Source: Gemmiger formicilis (GTDB lineage: Bacteria > Bacillota > Clostridia > Oscillospirales > Ruminococcaceae). From it: a stretch of DNA of 64,000 nucleotides. The notes under the pieces were generated by a model. The model worked only from the letters and a program-made list of their open reading frames with translations, was not told the DNA's origin and did not search any database. The stretch covers positions 186,001-250,000 of the forward strand of contig NZ_JANGCG010000002.1 in assembly GCF_024462815.1 (NCBI RefSeq), given 5' to 3'. Within the stretch, counting starts at the first letter, position 1, and every line of letters begins with the position of its first letter. The position numbers and the translations under genes were made by a program. Shown in pieces: positions 22,852-31,892 of the stretch.

Positions 22852-23761
22852 CAGAGTAAAAGGCGCTTGCCTGACGATGGGCGGTGCGGCGTGCTGGGGC
22901 GTTTCGGGCTGCATGGGGCAGTACCTGTTCACCCATGAAGGAATGGACTCCACATGGCTGGTGCCCATCCGGCTGTTTCTGGCAGGGCTGATTCTGTGTG
23001 GCTTCTTTTTTGTCAGGGACCGCAAAACGCTCTTTGACCCGTGGAATTTCAAAAAGAATCCGCGCAATGTCATTGACCTGCTGGTCTATGGTCTGGCGGG
23101 TGTCAGCTGCTGCCAGTTCACCTACTTCTTGACGATACAGCTCTCCTCAGCGGGGATGGGCACAATTCTGCAGGACCTCTCCCCTGTTATTATCCTGCTG
23201 GTGGTCTGCATCCAGCAAAAGCGCGGGCCGCGGGTGTTTGAAGTCTGCTCCATCCTGCTGGCGCTGGTGGGTGTTTTCCTCATCACCACCCACGGCAGCC
23301 TGACCGGCCTTGCCATCAGCCCGGCGGCGCTTGTCTCCGGCATAGTCAGCGCCTGCTGTGTGGCTATCTACACCATCTGGCCGAAGAAGCTGCAGGAGCA
23401 GTACCCCACCCCGATGCTGCAGGGCTGGGCGTTCTTGATGGGCGGCGCGATGTTTGCGCTGATTTTCCGCCCGTGGTCGATGCACTATGTCCCTACCCCG
23501 ATGGGCATTTTCGGCATTTTTACCGTGGTGGTGCTGGGCAACGTGCTGGCGTTCAGCCTGTATATGTCGGGCGTGCCGCTGATCGGCCCGCAGAGGGCAA
23601 GCCTGTACAGCTTTGTCGAGCCTGTTACGGCCGCGCTTCTCAGCACGCGGGTGCTGGGCTCGCCCTTCACCCGCTGGGATGCGCTGGGCTTTGGCTGCAT
23701 TTTCCTGATGTTGGTGCTGCTCAGCCTGCCCGCGAAGCAAAAAAAACTAAATATATTATGA
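22844..23761 (+). CDS. EamA/DMT family permease
   Basis: A 305-residue protein with ten predicted transmembrane helices in two EamA repeats. The first is MGGAACWGVSGCMGQYLFTHEGMDSTWLVPIRLFLAGLI and the second ends at the typical SLYSFVEPVTAALLSTRVLG block. These proteins export amino acids or other metabolites; the substrate is unknown. It is translationally coupled to the HAD phosphatase gene, and probably sits in the riboswitch-controlled transcript. It ends at a hairpin that also contains the secA promoter. Confidence 0.88.
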   Translation: MSDRVKGACLTMGGAACWGVSGCMGQYLFTHEGMDSTWLVPIRLFLAGLILCGFFFVRDRKTLFDPWNFKKNPRNVIDLLVYGLAGVSCCQFTYFLTIQLSSAGMGTILQDLSPVIILLVVCIQQKRGPRVFEVCSILLALVGVFLITTHGSLTGLAISPAALVSGIVSACCVAIYTIWPKKLQEQYPTPMLQGWAFLMGGAMFALIFRPWSMHYVPTPMGIFGIFTVVVLGNVLAFSLYMSGVPLIGPQRASLYSFVEPVTAALLSTRVLGSPFTRWDALGFGCIFLMLVLLSLPAKQKKLNIL

Positions 23762-23762
23762 A

Positions 23763-23808
23763 ATACACCCGCGCAGGTTTGACACAAACCCCTGTGCGGG
23801 TGTATTAT
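23763..23808 (+). terminator. Terminator hairpin with embedded secA promoter
   Basis: A 15-bp stem ATACACCCGCGCAGG / CCTGTGCGGGTGTAT (one G-U pair) with a 13-base loop. The loop contains TTGACA (23779-23784). The descending arm leads into TATTAT (23803-23808) at 18-base spacing. It therefore ends the EamA transcript and starts that of secA. Confidence 0.7.
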
Positions 23809-23875
23809 AGTATCATGTGTAAAACTATATAGCCGCACCTCTACAAACTGCGGCGGAAAATACAGGGGAACTGTT

Positions 23876-26746
23876 ATGTCTTTTTTTGAAAAACTGTTTG
23901 GCTCCTTCTCCGACAAGGAGCTCAAGCGCATCAACCCGATCAAGGACAAGGTCCTTGCCCTTGAGCCGGAGATGAGCAAGCTGACGGATGAGCAGCTGCA
24001 GGCCAAGACCACCGAGTTCAAGGAGCGCCTTGCCAAGGGCGAGACGCTGGATGATCTGCTGCCTGAGGCCTTTGCCGTCTGCCGCGAGGCCGACTGGCGT
24101 GTGCTGGGCATGAAGCCCTACCCGGTGCAGATTATCGGCGGCATTGTGCTGCACCGCGCCTGCATTGCTGAGATGCAGACCGGTGAAGGCAAGACGCTGG
24201 TGGCCACGATGCCCACCTACCTGAACGCCCTGACCGGCGAGGGTGTGCACGTTGTCACCGTCAACGATTATCTGGCCCGCCGCGACTCCGAGTGGATGGG
24301 CAAGGTCTACCGCTTCCTGGGGCTGACGGTCGGTCTGGTCGTTCACGGCGTGGAGGCCGGTGACCGCAAGAAGGCCTATGAGGCCGATGTCACCTACGGC
24401 ACGAACAACGAGTTCGGCTTTGACTATCTGCGCGACAACATGGTGGTCTACAAGGCCAATATGGTGCAGCGCGGCCACGCCTTTGCCATCGTGGACGAGG
24501 TGGACTCCATCCTGATTGATGAGGCCCGTACCCCGCTGATTATCAGCGGCAAGGGCGAGGATTCCAGCGTGATGTACAAGCGCGCGGATGATTTTGCCAA
24601 GACGCTGAAAAAGAGCGTGATTGTCGAGCTGGATGATAAGGTCGAGGCCGAGGAACAGGTCGACGGTGATTACGTTGTGGACGAAAAGCGCAAGACCGCT
24701 ACCCTGACTGAGTCCGGCGTCAAGAAGGCCGAGGCGTTCTTCCATGTGGAGAACCTGGCCGATGCTGATAATATGTCCCTGCGCCATTACATTGACGGTG
24801 CCATCAAGGCCCGCGGCGTTATGCACCGCGACACCGACTACATCGTCAAGGACGGCGAGGTCATCATCGTTGATGAGTTCACCGGCCGTCTGATGTACGG
24901 CCGCCGTTTCAATGACGGCCTGCATCAGGCCATTGAGGCGAAGGAGGGCGTCACCGTTGCCGCCGAGAGCAAGACGCTGGCCACGGTTACCTTCCAGAAC
25001 TACTTCCGTATGTATAAAAAGCTGTCCGGTATGACCGGCACAGCTTCCACCGAGGCGGACGAGTTCAGCGAGATTTACGGCTTGAACATCGTCAGCATCC
25101 CCACCAATAAGCCCCGCGCCCGTCAGGACCTGCCCGACAGCGTGTACAAGACCGTGAACGGCAAGTACAACGCCGTGATTGAGCAGGTGGCCGAGTGCCA
25201 CGCCAAGGGCCAGCCGGTTCTGGTCGGCACGGTCAGCGTAGAAAAGAGCGAGGCACTGTCCAAGCTGCTGAAGAAGAAGGGCATCGAGCACAACGTTCTG
25301 AACGCAAAGCAGCATGAGCGTGAGGCGGAAATCGTTGCGCAGGCCGGCAAGCAGGGCGCGGTTACCATCGCCACCAATATGGCAGGCCGCGGCACCGATA
25401 TTATGCTGGGTGGCAACGTGACCTATATGGCTAAGGCGGCCTTGAAGAAGGAGCTGTCCAAGGAGCTGACCGCCAACCTGGCCGAGCTGAAGGACGAGTA
25501 TGAGCACGCCAAGGCCCGCGCCAAGGCGGCGGGCACCGAGCTGCCCACCCCGCCGGAGGCCGGTATTGACGCCAAGCTGGAAATGCTGATGACCGAGTGC
25601 GACGGCCACGCCGAGACCGAGGACGCCGAAATCCTGCACGCCCGCAAGCGCTTTGAGGAGCTGTGCGAGGAGTTCACCCCCGAGGTCAAGCGCGAGGCAG
25701 AGGTGGTCCGCAATGCGGGCGGCCTGTTCATCATCGGCACCGAGCGCCACGAGAGCCGCCGTATCGACAACCAGCTGCGCGGCCGTGCAGGCCGTCAGGG
25801 TGACCCCGGCGCCTCCCGCTTCTTCCTGAGTCTGGAAGATGATTTGATGCGCATCTTCGGCGGTGAGCGCGTGCAGGGCCTGATGGACTCTCTGGGCCTG
25901 GACGAGGATGTGCCCATCGAGAACAAGCTCATCACCAACACCATCGAGAGCGCCCAGAAAAAGCTTGAGGCATCGAACTTTGCTATCCGTAAACAGGTGC
26001 TGCAGTACGACGATGTCATGAACCAGCAGCGCGAGATTATCTACAAGCAGCGCCAGATGGTTCTGGACGGCGAGGATATCTCCGACAAGCTGCATGAGAT
26101 GATGCGCCAGTCCATCGACGATGCCTGCACCAACTACCTGAACGGCGACAGCGCCGACGATTGGGATTTTGCGGGCCTGCGCCGCCACTTTATGAACTGG
26201 CTGTGCCTGCCCACGGACTTCAATTACACCACCGAGCAGCTGGGCGACCTGACCCGGGAGGGCATTGCCGATGAGCTGTACAAGCGCGGCATGGATATCC
26301 TGACCGCAAAGGAGAAGCGCTACGGTGCCAAGACGATGCGCGAGCTGGAGCGCATCTGCCTGCTGCGCAATGTGGACTCCAAGTGGATGGAGCACATTGA
26401 CAATATGGACCAGCTCAAGCAGGGCATGGGCCTGCGCGGCTACGGCCAGCATGACCCTGTGGTGGAGTACCGCATCGAAGGCTTTGCTATGTTCGATGAG
26501 ATGATTGCCTCCATCCGCGAGGACGCCGTCCATATGCTGCTGACCATTGAAATCCGCCAGCAGAACGCCGAGCCCAAGCGTGAGCAGATTGCCAAGCCCA
26601 CCGGCGAGGGTGCCCCCAGCGAGGCTGGTGCCAAGGGCGCTGCCCCTGTCCGCGTGACCAAGATTGGCCGCAATGACCCCTGCCCCTGCGGCAGCGGTCT
26701 GAAGTGGAAGAAGTGCACCTGCAAGGAGTACCACCCCGACCTGTAA
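23876..26746 (+). CDS. secA: Preprotein translocase ATPase SecA
   Basis: A 956-residue protein. Walker A QTGEGKT lies at about residues 101-107, the DEAD-type box at [17 protein letters not shown] (about 205-221), motif VI region at [25 protein letters not shown], and a C-terminal zinc site [14 protein letters not shown] (about 935-950). It drives export through SecYEG. The length is typical. An insert of charged sequence (about residues 540-600) is within family variation. A terminator follows. Confidence 0.97.
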   Translation: MSFFEKLFGSFSDKELKRINPIKDKVLALEPEMSKLTDEQLQAKTTEFKERLAKGETLDDLLPEAFAVCREADWRVLGMKPYPVQIIGGIVLHRACIAEMQTGEGKTLVATMPTYLNALTGEGVHVVTVNDYLARRDSEWMGKVYRFLGLTVGLVVHGVEAGDRKKAYEADVTYGTNNEFGFDYLRDNMVVYKANMVQRGHAFAIVDEVDSILIDEARTPLIISGKGEDSSVMYKRADDFAKTLKKSVIVELDDKVEAEEQVDGDYVVDEKRKTATLTESGVKKAEAFFHVENLADADNMSLRHYIDGAIKARGVMHRDTDYIVKDGEVIIVDEFTGRLMYGRRFNDGLHQAIEAKEGVTVAAESKTLATVTFQNYFRMYKKLSGMTGTASTEADEFSEIYGLNIVSIPTNKPRARQDLPDSVYKTVNGKYNAVIEQVAECHAKGQPVLVGTVSVEKSEALSKLLKKKGIEHNVLNAKQHEREAEIVAQAGKQGAVTIATNMAGRGTDIMLGGNVTYMAKAALKKELSKELTANLAELKDEYEHAKARAKAAGTELPTPPEAGIDAKLEMLMTECDGHAETEDAEILHARKRFEELCEEFTPEVKREAEVVRNAGGLFIIGTERHESRRIDNQLRGRAGRQGDPGASRFFLSLEDDLMRIFGGERVQGLMDSLGLDEDVPIENKLITNTIESAQKKLEASNFAIRKQVLQYDDVMNQQREIIYKQRQMVLDGEDISDKLHEMMRQSIDDACTNYLNGDSADDWDFAGLRRHFMNWLCLPTDFNYTTEQLGDLTREGIADELYKRGMDILTAKEKRYGAKTMRELERICLLRNVDSKWMEHIDNMDQLKQGMGLRGYGQHDPVVEYRIEGFAMFDEMIASIREDAVHMLLTIEIRQQNAEPKREQIAKPTGEGAPSEAGAKGAAPVRVTKIGRNDPCPCGSGLKWKKCTCKEYHPDL

Positions 26747-26755
26747 TTTACCATC

Positions 26756-26790
26756 AAGGCATCGCCTTTCATTCTGGGCGATGCCTTTTT
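26756..26790 (+). terminator. Intrinsic terminator after secA
   Basis: AAGGCATCGCC / GGCGATGCCTT 11-bp stem with a 10-base loop, then TTT. Confidence 0.9.
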
Positions 26791-26827
26791 AAAGTGGCAG
26801 GGCAAATGACCTGTTCCCGTTATGCTG

Positions 26828-26852
26828 AGGGCCGGGCATACCCGGCCCCTAC
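26828..26852. repeat. Dispersed palindrome, family A copy 2
   Basis: GGGCCGGG-CATA-CCCGGCCC followed by CTAC, between secA and the DUF3783 gene. It is close to copy 3 at 39672. Confidence 0.65.
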
Positions 26853-26868
26853 GAGGTAGAAATCTATC

Positions 26869-27273
26869 ATGAAAGCCAGAATCATCCGTGAACCCCGGTG
26901 CGCCCTGCTGTGGCGCATTGACGAAAGCTACCCCAACTACGCCGCCATTGCGCGTGCGGCCAGACAGTATGATGTGAAGCTGCGTCCGGTGGCCGATGGC
27001 GATTTGGGCGGCATTGTCGGCGAGCTCTGCGCGGGCCGCCCCGCCCCGGCGTTCGCCCCATTGATAGCCGTGCCTGACCGCCCGGCTATCATCATCAGTG
27101 GTCTGCGCCACGATACCGGCGAGCTGGGCGGCTTTGTGGATATGATAAGGGCGGGCGGGGCGTCCATCCCGGTGCGCAGTATGGTCACGCCCACCAGCAA
27201 GGGCTGGACGCTGGCCCAGCTGCTGCTGGAGTTGAACACCGAGCACGAAACCGTGCAGGGGGATAAGGCGTGA
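26869..27273 (+). CDS. DUF3783-like protein
   Basis: A 134-residue protein. The N-terminus (AIARAARQYDVKLRPVADGDLGGIVGELC) precedes a segment resembling DUF3783 (PAIIISGL, ELGGFVDMIRAGG, IPVRSMVTPTSKGWTLAQLLLELNTEH). Function unknown. Its stop overlaps the GTG start of apbE (GTGA), so the pair is coupled; a link to flavinylation or redox enzymes is only contextual. Confidence 0.6.
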   Translation: MKARIIREPRCALLWRIDESYPNYAAIARAARQYDVKLRPVADGDLGGIVGELCAGRPAPAFAPLIAVPDRPAIIISGLRHDTGELGGFVDMIRAGGASIPVRSMVTPTSKGWTLAQLLLELNTEHETVQGDKA

Positions 27274-28289
27274 AGCGCCGCGCCGCCGCCCTGCTGCTGG
27301 CCGTGCTGCTTTGCCTGCCCTTGACTGCCTGCCAAAAGCAGCAAAAATTGTACAGTGCCACTTGGTTTGACCTGTTTGACACCGTGGCAATGGTGCAGGG
27401 CTACGCCGCCAGCGAGGCTGACTGGAACGCGCAGGCCACCGCCATGCGGGAGGATTTGTCACGCTATAACGAACTGTTTGATATTTATAATCATTATGAC
27501 GGTGTTGTGAACCTGTATGATGTGAACGCCGGTGCGGCCACCGCGCCGGTACAGGTTGACGCGGAACTGTACGCGTTTTTGCGTTGGTGCAAGGACACTG
27601 CCTACCCGGCCACGGACGGTGCCACGAACATTGCCGCGGGCGCGGTGCTGCGGCTGTGGCACGATGCCCGCGAGAGCGACTCCCCTGCCCCGCCCGATGC
27701 AGACGCCATTGCTGCGGCGCTGGCACACATTGACATAGAAAATCTGGTGCTGGACGATGCCACCCAGACCGTCTACTTTGCAGACCCGGTCATGACGCTG
27801 GATGTCGGCGCGGTGGGCAAGGGCTACGCCGTGGAGCAGACCGCGCAGGCCGCGCAGGCCCGCGGGCTGACCAGCGCGCTGCTGAACATCGGCGGCAATG
27901 TCCGCGCTATCGGTACAAAGCCCGGCAAGCAGGCGTGGACCGCGGGTGTGGAAAACCCGTGGGGCGATGACCCGGCTTATTTGCAGGCGGTGGAACTGGC
28001 CGATGGTGACAGCCTTGTCATCAGCGGCGACTACCAGCGCTATTTTGAGTATAACGGCGTGCGGTACGCGCACCTGATTGACCTGACAACCGGCTGGCCC
28101 GCCCGCTACGCCAGCAGCGTGGCCGTGCTGGCCCATGCCGACACCGGCGGTCTGGCCGATGCCCTCTCCACCGGGCTGTTCTGCCTGCCGGAGCAGACCG
28201 GGCAGGCACTGGCCGCGCAGAATCACTATGCCGTCCTCTGGATGCACCCCGACCAGACCACCACCCAAAGCCCGGATTGGCCGCAATAA
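27270..28289 (+). CDS. apbE: FAD:protein FMN transferase (ApbE), lipoprotein
   Basis: A 339-residue protein. The lipoprotein signal ends LPLTAC (Cys21). The ApbE domain has FDTVAMVQGY, YDVGAVGKGYAVEQTA (VTLDVGAVGKGYAVE), LLNIGGNVRAIG, the SGDYQRYFEYNGVRYAHLID metal/FAD block, and the D-T-G-G-L-A-D-A-L-S-T motif. It attaches FMN to threonines of extracytoplasmic proteins such as Rnf/Nqr subunits. Start GTG 27270 overlaps the upstream stop by 4 bases. No flavinylated target is in the window. Confidence 0.93.
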   Translation: MKRRAAALLLAVLLCLPLTACQKQQKLYSATWFDLFDTVAMVQGYAASEADWNAQATAMREDLSRYNELFDIYNHYDGVVNLYDVNAGAATAPVQVDAELYAFLRWCKDTAYPATDGATNIAAGAVLRLWHDARESDSPAPPDADAIAAALAHIDIENLVLDDATQTVYFADPVMTLDVGAVGKGYAVEQTAQAAQARGLTSALLNIGGNVRAIGTKPGKQAWTAGVENPWGDDPAYLQAVELADGDSLVISGDYQRYFEYNGVRYAHLIDLTTGWPARYASSVAVLAHADTGGLADALSTGLFCLPEQTGQALAAQNHYAVLWMHPDQTTTQSPDWPQ

Positions 28290-28355
28290 CGCAAAGCCCT
28301 GACTACACAGAAATTACTATTTTAAATAAAAAAGACACATCACGCAAAACATAAC

Positions 28356-28385
28356 TTGCACGATGTGTCGGAATATGCATATATT
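28356..28385 (+). promoter_or_regulatory. Candidate promoter of the small-peptide mRNA
   Basis: TTGCAC (28356-28361), an 18-base spacer and TATATT (28380-28385). It is embedded in the 3' end of the opposing antisense transcript. Confidence 0.5.
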
Positions 28386-28464
28386 GGATATGCTGCCTTA
28401 TGGCGGCAAGGCGCTGCAAACAACGGCAGGCGGTTAGCCACACTTCCCGAAAGGGGGTGAGGCA

Positions 28465-28554
28465 ATGCGTTTTACATTGACTTTCCATATCGGTCACAAG
28501 ACCGTTACGCTGAGTTTAGCAGTGAAAAGCAATAACCGCCACCCCGGCAGGTGA
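28465..28554 (+). CDS. 29-residue peptide, candidate type I toxin
   Basis: ATG 28465 follows a very strong ribosome site (AAAGGGGGTGAGG, 28450-28462). The peptide starts MRFTLTFHIGHKTVTLSLAV and ends KSNNRHPGR: an amphipathic beta-like or helical segment, then a basic tail. The hairpin 28531-28562 (AATAACCG/CGGTTATT, then AGGGCTTT) overlaps its 3' end and may end the mRNA. The layout (tiny gene, strong Shine-Dalgarno, full-length antisense RNA) is that of type I toxin-antitoxin loci. The family is not recognised and toxicity is inferred. Confidence 0.5.
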   Translation: MRFTLTFHIGHKTVTLSLAVKSNNRHPGR

Positions 28555-28627
28555 CGGTTATTAGGGCTTTCCTAATTACTTCATAGAAACTGGGCTAACC
28601 GCTTGTCGCAGCGCCTTTTCTATTGTT

Positions 28628-28656
28628 AGTATAGTGCACCCGGGCGGAAATGTCAA
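28628..28656 (-). promoter_or_regulatory. Promoter of the antisense RNA
   Basis: Minus strand TTGACA (28656-28651), a 17-base spacer and TATACT (28633-28628). It lies 4 bases beyond the mgsA-like stop codon, so it cannot serve that gene. Confidence 0.8.
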
Positions 28657-28659
28657 CCG

Positions 28660-29064
28660 TTACCGCTGCGGGTTGATGATGGTGCGCCAATCGAGGTCGC
28701 CGTGCTCGAGGCCGTGAATCAGGACCTCGGCGGTGGCAATGTTGGTGGCAACCGGCACGTTGTGCACATCGCAGATGCGCAGCAGATTCATTTCGTTCGG
28801 CTCGCTGGGCTTGGCGCTGATGGGGTCGCGGAAGAAAAGCAGCATATCCACTTCCTCACAGGCGATGCGTGCCACAATCTGCTCTGCGCCGCCGTGGCCG
28901 CCGGGCAGGAACTTTGTGACCTTCAGCCCGGCGTTTTCCTCCACCAGACGGCCGGTCGTGCCGGTTGCAAGCAGACGGTGCTGCTCCAGAATATGGCGGT
29001 AGGCCATACAAAACTGCACCATCAGCTCCTTTTTGGAGTCATGGGCTATCAATGCAATCGTCAT
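28660..29064 (-). CDS. Methylglyoxal synthase-like protein with altered catalytic residues
   Basis: A 134-residue MGS-fold protein: MTIALIAHDSKKELMVQFC, LLATGTTGRLVEENAGL, FLPGGHGGAEQIVARIACEEVDMLLFFRDPI, NVPVATNIATAEVLIHGL. In the usual enzyme the phosphate-site loop reads GGDQQ and the later loop HxPD; here these are GGAEQ and SEPN. The Asp residues numbered 71 and 101 and His98 in the E. coli enzyme are thus replaced, while Asp91 (RDP) remains. Activity on dihydroxyacetone phosphate is uncertain. I chose ATG 29064; the one at 29079 abuts the ribosome site. It lies 36 bases after minD, as is usual in clostridial mre-min clusters. Confidence 0.85.
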   Translation of the reverse strand: MTIALIAHDSKKELMVQFCMAYRHILEQHRLLATGTTGRLVEENAGLKVTKFLPGGHGGAEQIVARIACEEVDMLLFFRDPISAKPSEPNEMNLLRICDVHNVPVATNIATAEVLIHGLEHGDLDWRTIINPQR

Positions 29065-29100
29065 TATAAATGCCACCATCCTTCGCAGCAGAATTACAAA

Positions 29101-29841
29101 TCAAAAAGTCAGCGGGACACGCTGCCCGCACAGCCGCTTGGCCATCGCCTGCCCGGCCGTCACGGCAGGGTCCCCGGCGGGCGGTACGGTGCCGTTGGCA
29201 CCGGCCAGCTGCAGCACACGGCTTTCGGGAATGACCGCCAGCAGCTGCGCACCCACGGTGTCAATGCACTCGTCCAAATCCGCCACGGCGGCGTTTTTGC
29301 CAAAGCTCTCCCGCCGGACGCGGTTCATAACCAGACGCACGGCGCTTTGCGGGCGGCTGCCTGCCAGCAGGCGGTCCGCCACAATCTTGCCGTCCCGCAG
29401 GGCCACCGGGTCGGGCGTCAGCACCAGCAAGGCCTTGTCCGCCACGGTGGCAGCCGCTGTAAACGGCGCGCCCATCCCGGCGGCGGTGTCCAGAATCACA
29501 TAATCAAAATAGGGGCGCATGGCGACAAGCAACCGCCCCAGAGGCGCTGCCTCCACCGCACCGCCCTCATAGGGGGCGCTGATGACCGAAAGGCCCGGGT
29601 AAAGCGGGCTGGGCACAACGGCCTTGGCACCCTCGCACCGGCCGCAGAGGACATCCTCAATATCGTACACGGTGCGGCCATAGACACCTGCGATAATATC
29701 CACACTGCGCAGCCCGGAATCCAGCTCCACCAGCAGAACCTTGCGGCCCAGGCGTGCCAGACAGGCGCCCAGCAGCACCGAAACCGTACTTTTGCCGGTG
29801 CCGCCCTTGCCGGAGCAGACCATGATACACTGTGCGTTCAT
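29101..29841 (-). CDS. minD: MinD-like septum-site ATPase
   Basis: A 246-residue ParA/MinD ATPase. The deviant Walker A KGGTGKST is at residues 12-19, switch I at ELDSGLRSVDIIAGV (MinD reads DTDIGLRNLD), and Walker B at YVILDTAAGM. The C-terminus AKRLCGQRVPL resembles the MinD membrane-binding helix. MinD with MinC blocks polar division, but minC and minE are not next to it. It could instead localise another partner. It has its own promoter upstream and precedes the mgsA-like gene. Confidence 0.87.
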   Translation of the reverse strand: MNAQCIMVCSGKGGTGKSTVSVLLGACLARLGRKVLLVELDSGLRSVDIIAGVYGRTVYDIEDVLCGRCEGAKAVVPSPLYPGLSVISAPYEGGAVEAAPLGRLLVAMRPYFDYVILDTAAGMGAPFTAAATVADKALLVLTPDPVALRDGKIVADRLLAGSRPQSAVRLVMNRVRRESFGKNAAVADLDECIDTVGAQLLAVIPESRVLQLAGANGTVPPAGDPAVTAGQAMAKRLCGQRVPLTF

Positions 29842-29883
29842 GTCGGCTCCCCTTCCGCAGTTGTGATACCCTATCTCGGATAT

Positions 29884-29912
29884 ATTTTAACACACTTCAG
29901 GCTGAACTGCAA
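29884..29912 (-). promoter_or_regulatory. Promoter of minD
   Basis: Minus strand TTGCAG (29912-29907), a 17-base spacer and TAAAAT (29889-29884), within the 204-base gap between the PBP gene and minD. Confidence 0.65.
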
Positions 29913-30045
29913 CTGGCTTTTTGTCAAAATATGACATTCTCTTTTTGAAGAAAATCACGATAACGTAGACTTTTTGATGCACAGATGTGGACAAAATGCA
30001 CAAAGTTTGGCCCGGCGGATCTGAAGGTGTGGAAACGTTTCTGTT

Positions 30046-31830
30046 TCAGAACACCGCGTCCAGCACTGCCCGCAGGATGGGCGCGGCGTTGGCACCGCCG
30101 CCGCCATATTCCAGCACAACCGCGGCGGCAATCTGCGGGGCGTCGGCGGGGGCATACCCGATGAGCACCGAGTTGACGTAATGCCCGCCGCCGGGCAGGG
30201 TGTCGGCCAGCTGTGGGCTGCCGGTTTTGGCCGCGCATACCACAGGGGCCTCCCGCAGAACGCGGGTGGTCCGGGCCATCCGCACCATACCGTCGCGGAT
30301 GGGGCTAAAGACACCCTCGCCGCCCGGAATCTCTGTGAAGTGCGGCGCATACTGCCAGACAACCGCCCCGGTGGCGGCGTTTACCGCGTGGTCGGCATAG
30401 TGCAGGGCGGGCCGCTGCCCATTGTTTGCCAGCGCGGCGGCATAGGCGGCCAGCTGCAGGGGCGTTACGGCGGTATTCCCCTGCCCGATGGCGGCCATCA
30501 GCGTAAGGCCCGCCTGATAGTTTTCATCGGCTGACCATGTCAGCCGGCCCTGTGCCTCCGCGGTCTCCGCGCCGGTGGGCGCGGCCAGACCGAGCTGCTG
30601 TGCCATAGCGGAAAAAGTGTCCACCCCGAGCCGCCGCCCCACATCATAGAAAAAGATGTTGCAGCTGTGCTCAAGTGCGGTGCGCAGATCCACCGGCCCG
30701 CCGTGGCCGTATTGCAGGCAGCCCGGCTGGTAGCCGCTGTAAAAGCCGTATCGCCCGGTACAGACCACGGTGGCGGCGGGGTCGATACCGGCGGTCAGTG
30801 CCGCGGCGGCCACAGCGGGCTTGAAGGCCGACCCGGGCGCGTACAGCCCCTGGCTGACCCGGTCGAGCAGCGGCGCGGCTGCATCTGCGCAGAGCGCCGC
30901 ATAGTCGGTGCGGTAGCGGTTCAAATCAAACCCGGGCACGCTGGCCGCGGCCAAAATTCCGCCGGTGCGCACATCCACCACAACGGCGGCCCCGGCGCAG
31001 CACTCCCGCCCGGCCCCAGCGGCCTTGGTGGCCTGCAGGGTGTGAATCTGCGATAAAAGCGCGTCCTGCAGCGATTTTTGCAGGCGGCTGTCCACTGTCA
31101 GCACCAGCGTGGCGCCAGGCTGTGCCTGCCGCTGCTGCACGGTGCGGCGCACAGTGCCATCCAGCCCGGTGTTGATAAGCACCCGCCCATCCGTGCCGCG
31201 CAGCCAGTCATCATAGGCGGCTTCCAGCCCGCTTTGGCCGATGACAGCATCCATCGGCAGGCCGCGCTGCCGGGCGGCAGGCCACTGCTCTGCGGTGAGA
31301 GGGCCGGTGAAGCCCAGCGCGTGGGGCAGCAGGGTGCCGTCCGGCCAGCTGCGCACACCCCGCGCCGCCAGCCGCACCGCGCCGTTCTGCACCAGCCCGG
31401 CACGGTAGAGCCCGGTCAGCAGGGCGCTGTCCACGCTGCGGGCCACCAGCAGCTCCCCCGCCGAGGCGGCAGAACAAAAGGCAGCAAGCTGTGTTTCCAC
31501 ATCCTTGCTGCCTGTCAGGTCCTGTATGGTGGTTACGGTCTTGCGCAGTGCTGTGCCCGGCGGGGCCGGGATGCGCAGATAAAGGTCATAGACGGTGGTG
31601 TCGCGGGCCAGCACAACGCCGTTGGCATCGGTGATGGCACCCCGCGCTGCGTGCTGGACGGCGGTATAGCTGGCCGAGCTTGCCTGCGCCGCTTTGTCCG
31701 CGTAGTAGTCGGCGCGGACGAACTGCATCCATGCCAGCCGCGCAAAGAACGCCGCGAAAACAGCGCCGCACAGCACCGCCAGTACGGCCACGCGGACGCG
31801 GCGGCGGGGAGAGTTTTTGCGGTTGGCCAT
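30046..31830 (-). CDS. mrdA: Class B penicillin-binding protein (PBP2/MrdA type)
   Basis: A 594-residue protein. A cytoplasmic basic tail and a single membrane helix (about residues 12-35) lead to a PBP dimer-type domain and the transpeptidase: S-x-x-K in YAPGSAFKPAV (Ser about 334), SxN in HSCNIFF (about 388), KTG in AAKTGSPQ (about 534). A Y-G-G-G-G-A-N-A tail follows. It cross-links peptidoglycan. Its place 3' of mreC suggests the elongation PBP2 role, but the compact size and missing RodA neighbour leave the partner unknown. Confidence 0.9.
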   Translation of the reverse strand: MANRKNSPRRRVRVAVLAVLCGAVFAAFFARLAWMQFVRADYYADKAAQASSASYTAVQHAARGAITDANGVVLARDTTVYDLYLRIPAPPGTALRKTVTTIQDLTGSKDVETQLAAFCSAASAGELLVARSVDSALLTGLYRAGLVQNGAVRLAARGVRSWPDGTLLPHALGFTGPLTAEQWPAARQRGLPMDAVIGQSGLEAAYDDWLRGTDGRVLINTGLDGTVRRTVQQRQAQPGATLVLTVDSRLQKSLQDALLSQIHTLQATKAAGAGRECCAGAAVVVDVRTGGILAAASVPGFDLNRYRTDYAALCADAAAPLLDRVSQGLYAPGSAFKPAVAAAALTAGIDPAATVVCTGRYGFYSGYQPGCLQYGHGGPVDLRTALEHSCNIFFYDVGRRLGVDTFSAMAQQLGLAAPTGAETAEAQGRLTWSADENYQAGLTLMAAIGQGNTAVTPLQLAAYAAALANNGQRPALHYADHAVNAATGAVVWQYAPHFTEIPGGEGVFSPIRDGMVRMARTTRVLREAPVVCAAKTGSPQLADTLPGGGHYVNSVLIGYAPADAPQIAAAVVLEYGGGGANAAPILRAVLDAVF

Positions 31831-31892
31831 GAAATCACCTCGAAATAACGCTGTCTACAGGCTATTGTACCCGGAATCCGACAAAAAAGCAA

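Larger units (their letters stand above)
28326..28620 (-). ncRNA. Candidate antisense RNA (type I antitoxin-like)
   Basis: On the minus strand, a near-consensus promoter (TTGACA-17-TATACT, 28656-28628) should start a transcript near 28620. It would run leftward to an intrinsic terminator: stem GACACATC/GATGTGTC (28334-28369) followed on this strand by TTTTTTATTT. The product is about 295 nt, lacks a credible gene and is complementary to the whole small-peptide gene at 28465-28554. Confidence 0.6.

Noticed and set aside
28303..28497. 64-codon frame on the minus strand inside the antisense RNA
   Set aside because: It has no ribosome site, begins at GTG in the middle of the complementary peptide gene, and its sequence has no recognisable features.
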